Below are positions 1-9,101 of a stretch of DNA of 64,000 nucleotides, piece by piece; within the stretch, counting starts at the first letter, position 1, and each line of letters begins with the position of its first letter. The DNA comes from G051132615 sp051132615 (GTDB lineage Bacteria > Pseudomonadota > Gammaproteobacteria > Burkholderiales > Neisseriaceae), in assembly GCF_051132615.1 (NCBI RefSeq), contig NZ_CP152375.1, positions 1,426,001 through 1,490,000 of the forward strand, in the 5' to 3' direction. A program made the translations under genes and the position numbers. The notes beneath the pieces were generated by a model. That model was given only the letters and a program-made list of their open reading frames with translations, did no database searches and had not been told where the DNA came from.

Positions 1-3000
1 GTATTTGTCTCTTGTGGCAAAGCGGCAAGATTTTGCTCAATTTCTTCTTGTTTTCTAAATCGTACTTGAGAAGCAATATCAGGGCGAGACACAGCAAAGG
101 TGCCAGCTTCACCACAGCATCTATCGGATAAAGCTACACTTTTACCCATCAACTCACTGACCACTTTTATCGGTTGATAGGCTTTTATTGGCGTATGACA
201 AGGATCATGGTATAAATACTGTTGTCCTGAAACCCCGTCAAGCTTTAATCCTTTTTCCATTAAAAATTCATGGATATCCAATATACGACAATCAGGAAAA
301 ATGTCTTCAAATCGATAATCAGCCAACTGGTCATAACAAGTGCCACAACTGACCACAACTGTTTTGATATCCAGATAATTTAAAGTATTCGCGACCCTAT
401 GAAACAATACTCTGTTTTCGGTGGTAATGGCATCACCCTTATCTTTTTGCCCAGAAGCGGCCTGAGGATAACCACAACACAAATACCCTGGTGGCAAAAC
501 AGTCTGTACACCAACATGCCATAACATCGCTTGAGTTGCCAATCCAACCTGACTGTATAAACGTTCAGAGCCACAACCAGGAAAATAGAATACCGCTTCT
601 GCTTCTTCTGTCACTTGAGGATTACGAATAACCGGTACCGTTTTTTGGTCTTCTATACTTAATAAAGCCCGTGCTGTTTTACTGGGTATATTTTTGGGTA
701 AGGGTCTATTTAAAAAATGAATCACCTGTTCTTTTATAGGTGCTTTGCCTAAAGTTTGAGCAGGTTGCTTTAATTGTTTGTCTGCTAATTTAAATTTTCT
801 GACCAAGTGATAAGCACTTCTTTGTGCTTTAAACCCAAGTTCAATCATACCCTTACGCATTAATTTAACGATTACAGGATCTTTAATCGATAAAAAGGCC
901 ATACCAAGCGCCGTGGTTGGTTTAAACTGCTTTTTCCCCACACGGCGTAAAAAATCGCGCATGGCAATACTGACATCACCAAAATCAATTTTGACAGGAC
1001 AGGGTTTCACACAACGGTGACACACTGTACAATGATCAGCCACATCATTTAATTCAGAAAAATGTTTAAGAGAAATACCTCTTCTGGTTTGCTCTTCATA
1101 CAAAAAAGCTTCCGTTAATAAACCAACACCCAAAATTTTATTCCGAGGGCTGTACAATAAATTGGCACGTGGCACATGAGTTGAACAAACAGGTTTACAC
1201 TTACCACAGCGTAAACAATCTTTGACCATGCGAGAAATATCACCTAAAGCAGAATGTTCTAAAATCAAACTTTCTGCGCCAAGCAATTCAAAAGATGGGG
1301 TATACGCTCGACGTAAATCACCTTCTGCCATCAATTTACCACGATTAAAATGACCTTTTGGGTCAACACGTTGTTTGTATGCCCTAAAAGGTGCGATTTC
1401 TTCTTCACTCAAAAACTCAAGTTTGGTAATGCCTATACCATGTTCACCAGAAATCACCCCATCTAAGCTTTTAGCCAACACCATGATACGCTCTACGGCA
1501 CGATGAGCCACTTGTAACATGTCATAATCATCTGAATTGACAGGAATGTTGGTATGAACATTGCCATCCCCTGCATGCATATGTAAAGCAACAAAGACTC
1601 GGGAACGAACCACTTTAGTATGAATTTTATCCAATGCTTTTAAAATGGCACCATCTGTTTGACCACTAAAAATGGTGGCCAATGGCTTCATAATGTCTTC
1701 TTTAACAGAAACCCTTAAACGAAAATCACGCATTGCCAAGAAACAACTTTCCTGTACATTCACAGGTTCAGATGTTTCTGCTATTTTGGCAAAAGAAAAT
1801 TGGGTTAAATAGGTATTTAAAGGCTGATCCAAGTGATTTAATAACCACTGCCATGCTTCATAAACTTCGGCAACTTTGGCTAAGGCATGCTCTTTTCTTG
1901 TCCCAATTAACTCACTAGAAGGCAAATCAGTACCCAATTTATCCACGGGTAATTTACCTGATAGATAACGGGTCAACGCTTCACATAATGCCAGTTTATT
2001 ACGGATGGATAGCTCAATATTAATACGCTCAATTCCGTCCGAATAATCCCCTAATTTTGGTAAGGGAATCACCACATCTTCATTGATTTTAAAAGCATTG
2101 GTATGCTTAGCAATAGCAGCAGTACGACTGCGATCAAGCCAAAAAGTTTTTCGTGCTTCGGCAGTAACAGCAATAAACCCTTCCCCCATTCTGGCATTGG
2201 CCAAACGCACAACATAACTTGCTGCTTGGCCAACTGCAGTTTCATCATCTGAAACAATATCAGATAGCAAAACCATTTTTGGTCGACCTTTATTAGGAGC
2301 CTTCGTTGCATAACCTACCGCACGTACATACCGCCAATCTAAATGTTCTAAACCTGCCAGCTGCACTTGATCATGTGCATCAATATATTCTTTAATTTCA
2401 ACAATTGCAGGGGTTGCTTGTGCCACTGTCCCAAAAAATTCCAAACAAATGGTTCGGGTATATTTAGGCATTCTGTGCAAAACAAATGCTACACTGGTAA
2501 TGATGCCATCTGTTCCTTCTTTTTGTACTCCAGGTAAGCCTGCTAAAAATTTATCAGTAACATCTTTACCTAACCCAATTTTCCTAAAAGCACTCCCTGG
2601 AATCGTCAAAACATCTGTACTGTTAATTGTTTGACCATCATCTGCCAAATGGTGCACATTAAAAGTAGCCATTTGAACATCATGGATTTTGCCAAAATGA
2701 TGCCCTACCCGTTCAATAAGTAACCAATTACCATCGGGATCCACCATTTTCCAAAAAGCAAGGTTATCTAACGCAGTTCCCCATAAAACGGCTTTTTTTC
2801 CACCTGCATTCATGGCCACATTGCCACCCACACAAGAAGCATCAGCGCTGGTTGGATCTACCGCAAAAACAAGGCTGGCTGCGTGAGCGGTTTCTTCTAC
2901 TCTTCTGGTAACGACTCCTGCCCCACAATGAATAATAGGATGTGTCCCATCTAAACCTGGCAAAGAAACAAATTCAACCCCTTGGTGTTTATCCAGTTTT

Positions 3001-3653
3001 TCTGTATTAATCACAGCACTCATGGCATCTAATGGCACTGCACCACCAGTATAACCCGTGCCACCACCTCTAGGAATAATGGTTAAATCCAAAGTAATTA
3101 ATGCCTTAACCAAAGGTGCAACTTCTGCTTCCGTATCGGGAGTCAAGACAACAAAGGGATATTCAACACGCCAATCTGTGGCATCTGTGACATGACTGAC
3201 TCGTGCCAAACCATCAAACTGAATATTGTCTTTATGGGTAATTTTACTGAGAACGCGCATAATTTCTTTACGCTTATTACGGGTTTTTTCAAAACTTTGA
3301 TTGAATGTTTCTACTGCCCCTCTTGCAGACAAAATCATTTGCCGTACTTTATCGTTATCATCCCGTCTTTTTTCAATTTCATTGATTCGATGGCGCATTT
3401 CTTTGACCAAACCCATTTGGCGATCAGGATGCTCCAGTAAATCGTCAATCAAATATGGGTTACGTTCCACAGCCCAAATATCGCCCAATACTTCAAAAAG
3501 CATTCTGGCTGAGCGACCCGTTTTGCGTTCTTCCCTTAATTGCTGTAATAAATGCCAAGTAGACTCACCTAATAGGCGAATAACAATTTCTCGATCAGAA
3601 AAAGAAGTATAGTTATAAGGAATTTCCCGAATACGTTGTGTCGTGGTAGTCAT
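1..3653 (-). CDS. FAD-linked oxidase / Fe-S oxidoreductase (DUF3683, D-lactate dehydrogenase type), 3' end outside window
   Basis: The reading frame is open from an ATG at 3653 to the window edge, 1217 codons without a stop, so the C-terminus is missing. An N-terminal DUF3683-like segment is followed by an FAD-binding PCMH domain (glycine-rich PRGGGTGYTGG near residue 195) and a FAD-oxidase C-terminal domain with the GEHGIG motif near 734. Two 4Fe-4S motifs follow (CLRCGKCKPVC near 809, CTVCHRCVKPCP near 874), then CCG-type cysteine motifs (PGCGSE, CCGEAGTF) of the GlpC/LutA kind. Family knowledge points to a cytoplasmic or membrane-associated 2-hydroxyacid (probably D-lactate) dehydrogenase passing electrons through FAD and Fe-S clusters to the respiratory chain. 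The substrate is inferred from architecture only. Confidence 0.85.
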   Translation of the reverse strand, partial: MTTTTQRIREIPYNYTSFSDREIVIRLLGESTWHLLQQLREERKTGRSARMLFEVLGDIWAVERNPYLIDDLLEHPDRQMGLVKEMRHRINEIEKRRDDNDKVRQMILSARGAVETFNQSFEKTRNKRKEIMRVLSKITHKDNIQFDGLARVSHVTDATDWRVEYPFVVLTPDTEAEVAPLVKALITLDLTIIPRGGGTGYTGGAVPLDAMSAVINTEKLDKHQGVEFVSLPGLDGTHPIIHCGAGVVTRRVEETAHAASLVFAVDPTSADASCVGGNVAMNAGGKKAVLWGTALDNLAFWKMVDPDGNWLLIERVGHHFGKIHDVQMATFNVHHLADDGQTINSTDVLTIPGSAFRKIGLGKDVTDKFLAGLPGVQKEGTDGIITSVAFVLHRMPKYTRTICLEFFGTVAQATPAIVEIKEYIDAHDQVQLAGLEHLDWRYVRAVGYATKAPNKGRPKMVLLSDIVSDDETAVGQAASYVVRLANARMGEGFIAVTAEARKTFWLDRSRTAAIAKHTNAFKINEDVVIPLPKLGDYSDGIERINIELSIRNKLALCEALTRYLSGKLPVDKLGTDLPSSELIGTRKEHALAKVAEVYEAWQWLLNHLDQPLNTYLTQFSFAKIAETSEPVNVQESCFLAMRDFRLRVSVKEDIMKPLATIFSGQTDGAILKALDKIHTKVVRSRVFVALHMHAGDGNVHTNIPVNSDDYDMLQVAHRAVERIMVLAKSLDGVISGEHGIGITKLEFLSEEEIAPFRAYKQRVDPKGHFNRGKLMAEGDLRRAYTPSFELLGAESLILEHSALGDISRMVKDCLRCGKCKPVCSTHVPRANLLYSPRNKILGVGLLTEAFLYEEQTRRGISLKHFSELNDVADHCTVCHRCVKPCPVKIDFGDVSIAMRDFLRRVGKKQFKPTTALGMAFLSIKDPVIVKLMRKGMIELGFKAQRSAYHLVRKFKLADKQLKQPAQTLGKAPIKEQVIHFLNRPLPKNIPSKTARALLSIEDQKTVPVIRNPQVTEEAEAVFYFPGCGSERLYSQVGLATQAMLWHVGVQTVLPPGYLCCGYPQAASGQKDKGDAITTENRVLFHRVANTLNYLDIKTVVVSCGTCYDQLADYRFEDIFPDCRILDIHEFLMEKGLKLDGVSGQQYLYHDPCHTPIKAYQPIKVVSELMGKSVALSDRCCGEAGTFAVSRPDIASQVRFRKQEEIEQNLAALPQETN

Positions 3654-3711
3654 ATTATTTTGAATTTAAATGAAGATGATGGATATAAGCTCAAGTTTAG
3701 CTCAAGACACA

Positions 3712-3748
3712 AAAAGATTAAACCTTTTTAAAAGCAGTTTAATCTTTT
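3712..3748. repeat. 12-bp inverted repeat in the gap upstream of the FAD oxidase
   Basis: AAAAGATTAAAC at 3712-3723 is matched by GTTTAATCTTTT at 3737-3748 around a 13-base loop. It lies about 60 bases upstream of the FAD-oxidase start and could be an operator or leader hairpin. It lacks a GC-rich stem, so a terminator is unlikely. The rest of the 311-base gap 3654-3964 is AT-rich and shows no further gene. Confidence 0.4.
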
Positions 3749-3964
3749 AATCATTATTTAAAACCAAACCTACTTAACAATATAAATAATGCATACAAAT
3801 TTATTTAATCAATTATATTATTTTGGATATCATCATTGATATAACAAACAAATAATAATGGCTAAATATTTTTATATTTTGATCAAGCGTCTAATCACTA
3901 AATCAAATAGTATAGAAACAATCTATATATATTTTTGTGTTAAACTATGCAATAAAAAACCATT

Positions 3965-4813
3965 TTAGATATCATGATGATATTTATCCAATAAGGCATC
4001 TAAAATAGCCAATGTTTCAGCATCTGGATAACCTGAATAATTGTCTGCTCGAAAATGCATTTGAAAAGCACTGATGACTTTTTGTGTTTCTTGATCCAAA
4101 ATACCTGTTAAAGGTACTCGATAACCATATTTTTTTAATTTTTGCTGTAATAATACTATATCGACATTTTTATGTTGATATTTTTTTATATTTTTTGTGA
4201 CTAGCTCTTCATCTGGCCAAGCACCAACACCTGCTTTGGCTAATCTTCTCCAATTAAATGCAGGGCCAGGATCATTTTTTCGAGTTGGCGCAATATCACT
4301 GTGACCAATAATATTATTAGGTTCTATATTATAACGATGAGCAATATCTTTTAATAAAACAATCAATACTTCTATTTGTTCATCTGTATAAGGTTCCCAG
4401 CCAACTTCTTGATCATCTATGGCATTACCTTGATTGACAATCTCAATCCCAATAGAAACATTATTTAAATGTGTTCTTCCACGCCAATAACTGTTTCCAG
4501 CATGCCATGCACTTAATGATTCAGGCACAAGTTGATAAACAATTGGCTTATTTGATTTTTTGTTGACCATTTTTGGAATCACATAATGTGCACTGACATT
4601 GCCTTTTGTCAGTAATTTTAAGGATGTCGGTAAATCTTCAGCAGAATAATGCAAAACAATAAATTGAATTCTTCTACCCGTATTTTGTGATTGATGGCTT
4701 AAATCGATTAAATAATTTTGCCGATCACTTAAATGAGAAACACAACCCATTAATAATGATAAACAACCAACAATAGAAAATATTTTTTTAAAATAAAACA
4801 AATTGATTTCCAT
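3965..4813 (-). CDS. N-acetylmuramoyl-L-alanine amidase, AmiD-like lipoprotein
   Basis: This 282-residue protein has a lipoprotein signal ending in LLMGC (Cys24), so it is probably anchored to the outer membrane facing the periplasm. An Amidase_2 domain follows, with zinc-ligand signatures (IVLHYSA, GHSDIAPTRKNDPGP) and the FNW motif. A C-terminal peptidoglycan-binding helix bundle (about residues 205-270) completes the AmiD layout. AmiD-type enzymes cut the amide bond between MurNAc and the stem peptide during wall recycling. I chose the ATG at 4813; a TTG two codons upstream is possible but less likely. A terminator for the gene in front lies just upstream (4825-4859), so it probably has its own promoter or depends on read-through. 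Confidence 0.85.
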   Translation of the reverse strand: MEINLFYFKKIFSIVGCLSLLMGCVSHLSDRQNYLIDLSHQSQNTGRRIQFIVLHYSAEDLPTSLKLLTKGNVSAHYVIPKMVNKKSNKPIVYQLVPESLSAWHAGNSYWRGRTHLNNVSIGIEIVNQGNAIDDQEVGWEPYTDEQIEVLIVLLKDIAHRYNIEPNNIIGHSDIAPTRKNDPGPAFNWRRLAKAGVGAWPDEELVTKNIKKYQHKNVDIVLLQQKLKKYGYRVPLTGILDQETQKVISAFQMHFRADNYSGYPDAETLAILDALLDKYHHDI

Positions 4814-4824
4814 AATCAAACAAT

Positions 4825-4859
4825 AAAAAAACAGCCCCTTTTATTTGAGCTGTTTTTTT
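4825..4859 (-). terminator. Intrinsic terminator after the DUF4870 gene
   Basis: Arms AAAAAAACAGC (4825-4835) and GCTGTTTTTTT (4849-4859) form an 11-bp stem with a 13-base loop and a T-run on the minus strand, starting 17 bases past the DUF4870 stop codon. Confidence 0.65.
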
Positions 4860-4875
4860 AAAATTTTAAACTTAT

Positions 4876-5238
4876 TTATTTAATAAACCGAAATGCAAAC
4901 GGTGCTTTGTATATGTTACCTTTAGAAGCTGCAACCGCACCCATAATACCAACTACCAAATGATAAATACCCACAATTGGGATTAAAAGCAAACCAATGA
5001 TAACAAATGCAAGAATTCCACAAATAAAATAGGCTATAAATAAAGTGATGGCAACATTTAATGCTTCTTTTGCATGTTCATAAGAAAAAGCATCATCTTT
5101 TTTAACCAAAAACATGATCAATGGTGGAACAAATCCAAAAAAGAGAAATCCAATCCAGCTGATTAAAGCCATATTTTTTGAATCTTGTGATACAGCAGCA
5201 GAAGATACTTCTACATTGACATTGTTTTCTTGTTCCAT
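4876..5238 (-). CDS. DUF4870 family small membrane protein
   Basis: This 120-residue protein has a polar N-terminus of about 20 residues, then hydrophobic segments around 23-43, 62-88 and 88-108, with a soluble pair FSYEHAKEALN between the first and second. The pattern NMALISWIGFLFFGFVPPLIMFLVKKD is typical of DUF4870 (Tic20-like) membrane proteins. No catalytic residues are apparent and the role of the family is not established. The start ATG follows an AGAGAT ribosome-binding sequence. It is followed by its own terminator, so it is probably a single-gene unit. Confidence 0.75.
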   Translation of the reverse strand: MEQENNVNVEVSSAAVSQDSKNMALISWIGFLFFGFVPPLIMFLVKKDDAFSYEHAKEALNVAITLFIAYFICGILAFVIIGLLLIPIVGIYHLVVGIMGAVAASKGNIYKAPFAFRFIK

Positions 5239-5534
5239 ATTTTAATCTCTAAAAAATCTCTGATTGATAACGACAATCATTTTATAGTACTTTTTTATAA
5301 TTTTTATTTTTTTAATAGGATATTTTTGATTATCAATATCATCCATTTTGTATATTTTTTTTATCAATATTTTAAATTCATAAAAAAAAACATAAAAAAC
5401 ATAATAACATATTGATTTTTATATAAAAATAAATTTATATTATTTTATCATTGGTAAAATAATCTATTAAATACCTTAGCATAAAAAATATTTTATTGTA
5501 GACAAAAAAACGACAGTATTCAGCATTTATAAAT
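5239..5534. other. AT-rich intergenic gap
   Basis: About 300 bases of extremely AT-rich sequence between the DUF4870 start and the rpoH terminator, with long A and T runs. I see no convincing gene or RNA. It must hold the promoter for the DUF4870 gene but no good -35/-10 pair could be singled out. Confidence 0.5.
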
Positions 5535-5537
5535 AAA

Positions 5538-5577
5538 AAAGCATAATAAAATCATAAAAATAATTCTATTATGCTTT
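5538..5577 (-). terminator. Intrinsic terminator of rpoH
   Basis: AAAGCATAATA (5538-5548) pairs with TATTATGCTTT (5567-5577), and the A-run at 5535-5540 gives a U-tract on the minus strand. It lies 20 bases past the rpoH stop. The stem is AT-rich, so termination may be partial. Confidence 0.6.
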
Positions 5578-5596
5578 ATTTTAATATCTTTATGCC

Positions 5597-6448
5597 TTAT
5601 GCAGTAATTAAATAGCCTTTTAATTTTTGCATTGCTTTTACTTCTATTTGACGAATACGTTCAGCAGAAACACCATATTTATCGGCCATTTCATGTAATG
5701 TCGCACCATCATCTTTTAACCAACGACTCATCACAATATCTTTGCTGCGATCATCTAGTTGCGCCAACGCACTTTGCAAACCTTCTGTATACAGTTTTTC
5801 TTTCGCTTGCTTTTCTAATTGCACAGTTGGTTCGTGTTCATTGTCAGCCAACCAATCAATAGGTGCAAAACTGTCTTCTTGATCGTCTTCAGCCACCAAA
5901 CCAATATCTCGCCCTGTCAAACGTGTTTCCATTTCCAACACTTCTTCACGTTTGACTCCTAGGTCATCTGCAATAACTTGTGCTTCTTTATCAGATAAGG
6001 CATTCAAACTTTGACGCATACTGCGTAAATTGAAAAACAATTTACGTTGTGGTTTGGTTGTTGCAATACGCACCAAACGCCAGTTACGTAAAATAAATTC
6101 ATGTATTTCAGCTTTAATCCAATGCACAGCAAACGAAAATAAACGAACCCCTCGTGTTGGTTCAAAACGTTTTACTGCTTTCATTAAGCCAATATTGCCT
6201 TCTTGGATCAAATCTGCTTGATTCAAACCATAACCATCATAACCACGCGCAATAGAAACTACTACGCGAAGATGAGATAAAATCAATTGTTTAGCCGCTT
6301 CCAAGTCACCCTGATCTTGTTGACGTGTGGCTAAATTAAACTCTTCCTCTGCACTTAACATAGGAATACTGTTAACTGATTGGATGTATTGTTCCAAACT
6401 GCCACTGGCAGAAGGGATCGGTAAATTCATTGTTTTGGTGTGATTCAT
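5597..6448 (-). CDS. rpoH: RNA polymerase heat-shock sigma factor sigma-32
   Basis: This 283-residue sigma-70-family protein has the RpoH box QRKLFFNLRS near residue 133, which separates sigma-32 from the housekeeping factor. Region 2 (DLIQEGNIGLMKAVKRFEP, FAVHWIKAEIHEFIL) binds core polymerase and the -10 element. Region 4 (TLHEMADKYGVSAERIRQIE) is the -35 helix-turn-helix. Length fits the family (about 285). The ATG is preceded by a strong GGGAGGA about 10 bases upstream. It directs transcription of chaperone and protease genes; clpB in this window has a matching promoter (30387-30414). The gene appears to be transcribed alone. Confidence 0.97.
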   Translation of the reverse strand: MNHTKTMNLPIPSASGSLEQYIQSVNSIPMLSAEEEFNLATRQQDQGDLEAAKQLILSHLRVVVSIARGYDGYGLNQADLIQEGNIGLMKAVKRFEPTRGVRLFSFAVHWIKAEIHEFILRNWRLVRIATTKPQRKLFFNLRSMRQSLNALSDKEAQVIADDLGVKREEVLEMETRLTGRDIGLVAEDDQEDSFAPIDWLADNEHEPTVQLEKQAKEKLYTEGLQSALAQLDDRSKDIVMSRWLKDDGATLHEMADKYGVSAERIRQIEVKAMQKLKGYLITA

Positions 6449-6771
6449 TTTATTTTAATCCTCCCATAACCTTATCCTCTATTTATAGTTAGAAATAGGT
6501 TAACTGTGTGAGTGTATCATTTAACTCAATCCGAGCCAAATATCAGTGCCTTTTTTTGCATACTTTTACGCGCCAACACTTTTTATTTTGTTGTTTATAA
6601 GACTTTTAAAAACCAGAATAGTTCCTATATTATTTGTAATTTTTAATCAATTTCCACCTAAAAATTGCTTTATTTTTTAAAAATTAAACTTAATATTACT
6701 ACCATTTACTCATAATAAAACAGGTAAAATAAAAATATAATTCATTATTTTTATAAGATTATTGAATTATT
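6449..6771. other. Intergenic gap, no gene seen
   Basis: 323 bases between rpoH and the exporter permease, AT-rich. It should hold the rpoH promoter; a TATAAAT on the minus strand near 6482 could be its -10 element, with no clear partner. I see no terminator hairpin after the permease stop. Confidence 0.4.
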
Positions 6772-7989
6772 TTATTCATGCCTTAATGCTTCTATAGGAT
6801 CAAGTTTTGCCGCTCTTTTTGCTGGTAAATAGCCAAAAGCTATACCAATAAGCGTTGAAAATAAAAAAGCAATTATATTAATCATCCAATCAAAAGTAAA
6901 AGGCAACTTCATAAAATAAGTCAGCGTAACCGATAAGATAAAACCAAACACGATACCAATTAGCCCACCTAAAGAGGATAAAACAACCGCTTCAACAAGA
7001 AACTGTAACATCACTTCTTTTTCTAAAGCACCAATAGCCAGTCTAATACCAATTTCTCTTATACGTTCAGTCACAGAAACCAACATGATATTCATGATAC
7101 CAATACCACCAACCAATAAACTAACAGCAGCAACAGAACCCAATAAAGCAGTCATAATACCAATGGTTCCAGATACGGCATCAACAAATTCTTTGGTATC
7201 CATGATTTCAAAATCATTTTCTTTTTCTGCTTTTAAATTACGTTGCTCTCTTAATATTTCAGTAACCGATTTAATCACTGTTTCATTTTCTATACTATCT
7301 TTAGCAGTCATCATAATGGTTGGAATTTGTTGTTTACTGGTGTTCCCTAGCAATCTTCTTAATGCTGTTTTAAGAGGTATGATCACTTTATCATTTTGAT
7401 CATTGCCCATCATAGAAGATTTACTATCTAATACCCCAATAATATTACAACTGAAATTTTTTACCCTAAAATTAAGCCCTATAGGATCTTCATTAGCAAA
7501 TAATTTGTTTTTAATGGTTTGCCCAATCAAACAAACAGCTTTACCTGAACTTTGCTCTGTTTCAGAAAATAATCGACCTTCAGCTAAAGACCAATTGTTC
7601 ATTGTCAAATAATCATTGGTTGTTCCTGTAATTGATGTACTCCAGTTTTGTTGTCTGTACACCACCCTGACTGATGAATTAACCACTGGTGCCACTAAGC
7701 CAATTCCTGGAACCTGATCTTTAATCATATTCACGTCTTCTAAAGAAAAATTGGGTGGTGGCACACCCATACCATGGCCAAATCCTCTTCCAGGGAAAAT
7801 GGTCATCGTATTATTACCTAAGCTAGACATTTGATTGACAACCGATTCAGTTGCACCATTACCGACAGTAACCATGGTAATAACCGAAGCCACACCAATA
7901 ATAATACCCAGTGTGGTTAAAAAGGTTCTCATCAGGTTACGTTTAATTTCTTTAAAAGCAAGTAAGAATGCACTAAATAACATATTCAT
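6772..7989 (-). CDS. ABC transporter permease, MacB-type (FtsX fold)
   Basis: This protein of about 405 residues has one N-terminal transmembrane helix (LGIIIGVASVITMV), a large periplasmic domain of the MacB core type, and three C-terminal helices, including GGIGIMNIMLVSVTERIREIGIRLAIGA, the FtsX signature. It is the membrane half of a MacB-like mechanotransmission pump. In classical MacB the ATPase and permease are one chain; here the ATPase is a separate gene (8394-9101). I chose the ATG at 7989, which gives the usual MacB permease N-terminus and sits 10 bases past the preceding stop. An ATG at 8019 would overlap that gene by 20 bases. Neither has a strong ribosome-binding site. Confidence 0.88.
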   Translation of the reverse strand: MNMLFSAFLLAFKEIKRNLMRTFLTTLGIIIGVASVITMVTVGNGATESVVNQMSSLGNNTMTIFPGRGFGHGMGVPPPNFSLEDVNMIKDQVPGIGLVAPVVNSSVRVVYRQQNWSTSITGTTNDYLTMNNWSLAEGRLFSETEQSSGKAVCLIGQTIKNKLFANEDPIGLNFRVKNFSCNIIGVLDSKSSMMGNDQNDKVIIPLKTALRRLLGNTSKQQIPTIMMTAKDSIENETVIKSVTEILREQRNLKAEKENDFEIMDTKEFVDAVSGTIGIMTALLGSVAAVSLLVGGIGIMNIMLVSVTERIREIGIRLAIGALEKEVMLQFLVEAVVLSSLGGLIGIVFGFILSVTLTYFMKLPFTFDWMINIIAFLFSTLIGIAFGYLPAKRAAKLDPIEALRHE

Positions 7990-7999
7990 TATCTTTATT

Positions 8000-8392
8000 T
8001 TACTGACAGTATTGGCCATTCAAAGCTTGAGCTTTATTGTCTTCCGATTGCATCAATAAGTCGCCATTGGCATCACAAAAATTCATGTGGTTTAAATGAC
8101 GGTTACCCACATCAACATCTGCTGCAACTTTCATTAAACCTTTATCTCCAGAGATAATGAATACAAACCGCTCTATTTGAGCACAATCATCACCAGAACA
8201 ATGAGCTGAATAATCACTGATATTTATATCTAATTTTTTAATTGAACCCACTTTTTCCTGAACCAAAGGAATTTGTTGTAATTGTTCTTTAGCTATTGAG
8301 CTTATTTGATGGTTGGCATAAAAAATAAATGCTGTAATAGCCAAAATAATTATGGCTATTACAGCCACTAAAATTATGATCGTTTTTTTCAT
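8000..8392 (-). CDS. Small single-pass membrane protein inside the exporter operon
   Basis: This 130-residue protein has one strongly hydrophobic N-terminal helix (residues 3-25) and a likely periplasmic domain with four cysteines (HCSGDDC, FCDANG, QYCQ), which could form two disulfides. I do not recognise a family. It lies between the separated ATPase and permease genes of a MacB-like pump, and the tight spacing implies co-translation with them. It may be a substrate, an accessory subunit or an assembly factor, but this is inference from position. The start is the ATG at 8392, because an upstream in-frame start would overlap the ATPase gene and add an implausible charged leader. Confidence 0.7.
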   Translation of the reverse strand: MKKTIIILVAVIAIIILAITAFIFYANHQISSIAKEQLQQIPLVQEKVGSIKKLDINISDYSAHCSGDDCAQIERFVFIISGDKGLMKVAADVDVGNRHLNHMNFCDANGDLLMQSEDNKAQALNGQYCQ

Positions 8393-8393
8393 T

Positions 8394-9101
8394 TTAATTG
8401 CCTTTATCTTTCTGAAAGGTAATATCTTCACCAACTTGACCATCAATAAAGTGTATGGTTCTTTTTGCATATTCAGCCATATCTGGCTCATGTGTCACCA
8501 TCAAAACAGTAATGTTTCTTTCTTGATTTAACTGTACCAATAGTTCCATAATTTCTTTACTTCTGGCTGTGTCTAAGTTACCTGTTGGCTCATCTGCCAG
8601 TAATACCGTTGGATGAGTCACAATCGCTCTGGCAATAGCTACCCTTTGTTGTTGACCACCAGACAATTCTGCGGGTGTATTTTTTTCCCAACCAGCTAAA
8701 CCAACCAATGCTAATGCTTTTTTAGCTTCCGTATGACGTTCTTCAGCGCCCATACCTCTATACAGTAAGGGTAGTTCAACATTTTCTTGAGCGCTGGTTC
8801 TGGCTAATAGATTAAACCCTTGAAACACAAACCCTAAATAATGACGGCGTAGCAAAGCCCTTTGATCACGAGATAAATTTTCTACATGCACTCCATCAAA
8901 AATATAAGCACCTGATGTAGGCACATCCAAACAACCAAGTATGTTCATTGTAGTTGATTTACCTGAACCACTAGGCCCCATAATGGCCACAAAATCCCCT
9001 TGGTTGATGCTCAAATTGACATCATGTAAAGCATGAAATTGGGTATTACCTTGTCCATAAATTTTGTTTAAATTTTGAAACTGAATAAAGGGCTGGCTCA
9101 T
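8394..9101 (-). CDS. ABC transporter ATP-binding protein, MacB/LolD type
   Basis: This 235-residue ATPase has Walker A GPSGSGKST (residues 42-50), a signature LSGGQQQRVAIARA and Walker B VLLADEPTGNLD, followed by the H-loop VTHEPDMAEYAKRTI. It is of the MacB/LolD class that powers FtsX-fold permeases. Its start overlaps the end of the adaptor gene by four bases (ATGA), so the two are translationally coupled. With the permease (6772), MacA-like adaptor and outer-membrane channel it would form a tripartite exporter of macrolides, peptides, lipoproteins or siderophores. The substrate is unknown. Confidence 0.93.
   Translation of the reverse strand: MSQPFIQFQNLNKIYGQGNTQFHALHDVNLSINQGDFVAIMGPSGSGKSTTMNILGCLDVPTSGAYIFDGVHVENLSRDQRALLRRHYLGFVFQGFNLLARTSAQENVELPLLYRGMGAEERHTEAKKALALVGLAGWEKNTPAELSGGQQQRVAIARAIVTHPTVLLADEPTGNLDTARSKEIMELLVQLNQERNITVLMVTHEPDMAEYAKRTIHFIDGQVGEDITFQKDKGN

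Noticed and set aside
1733..2634. Several short plus-strand frames and a minus-strand frame inside the first 3.6 kb
   Set aside because: They lie within the large FAD/Fe-S dehydrogenase frame, which reads continuously on the minus strand with domain motifs.
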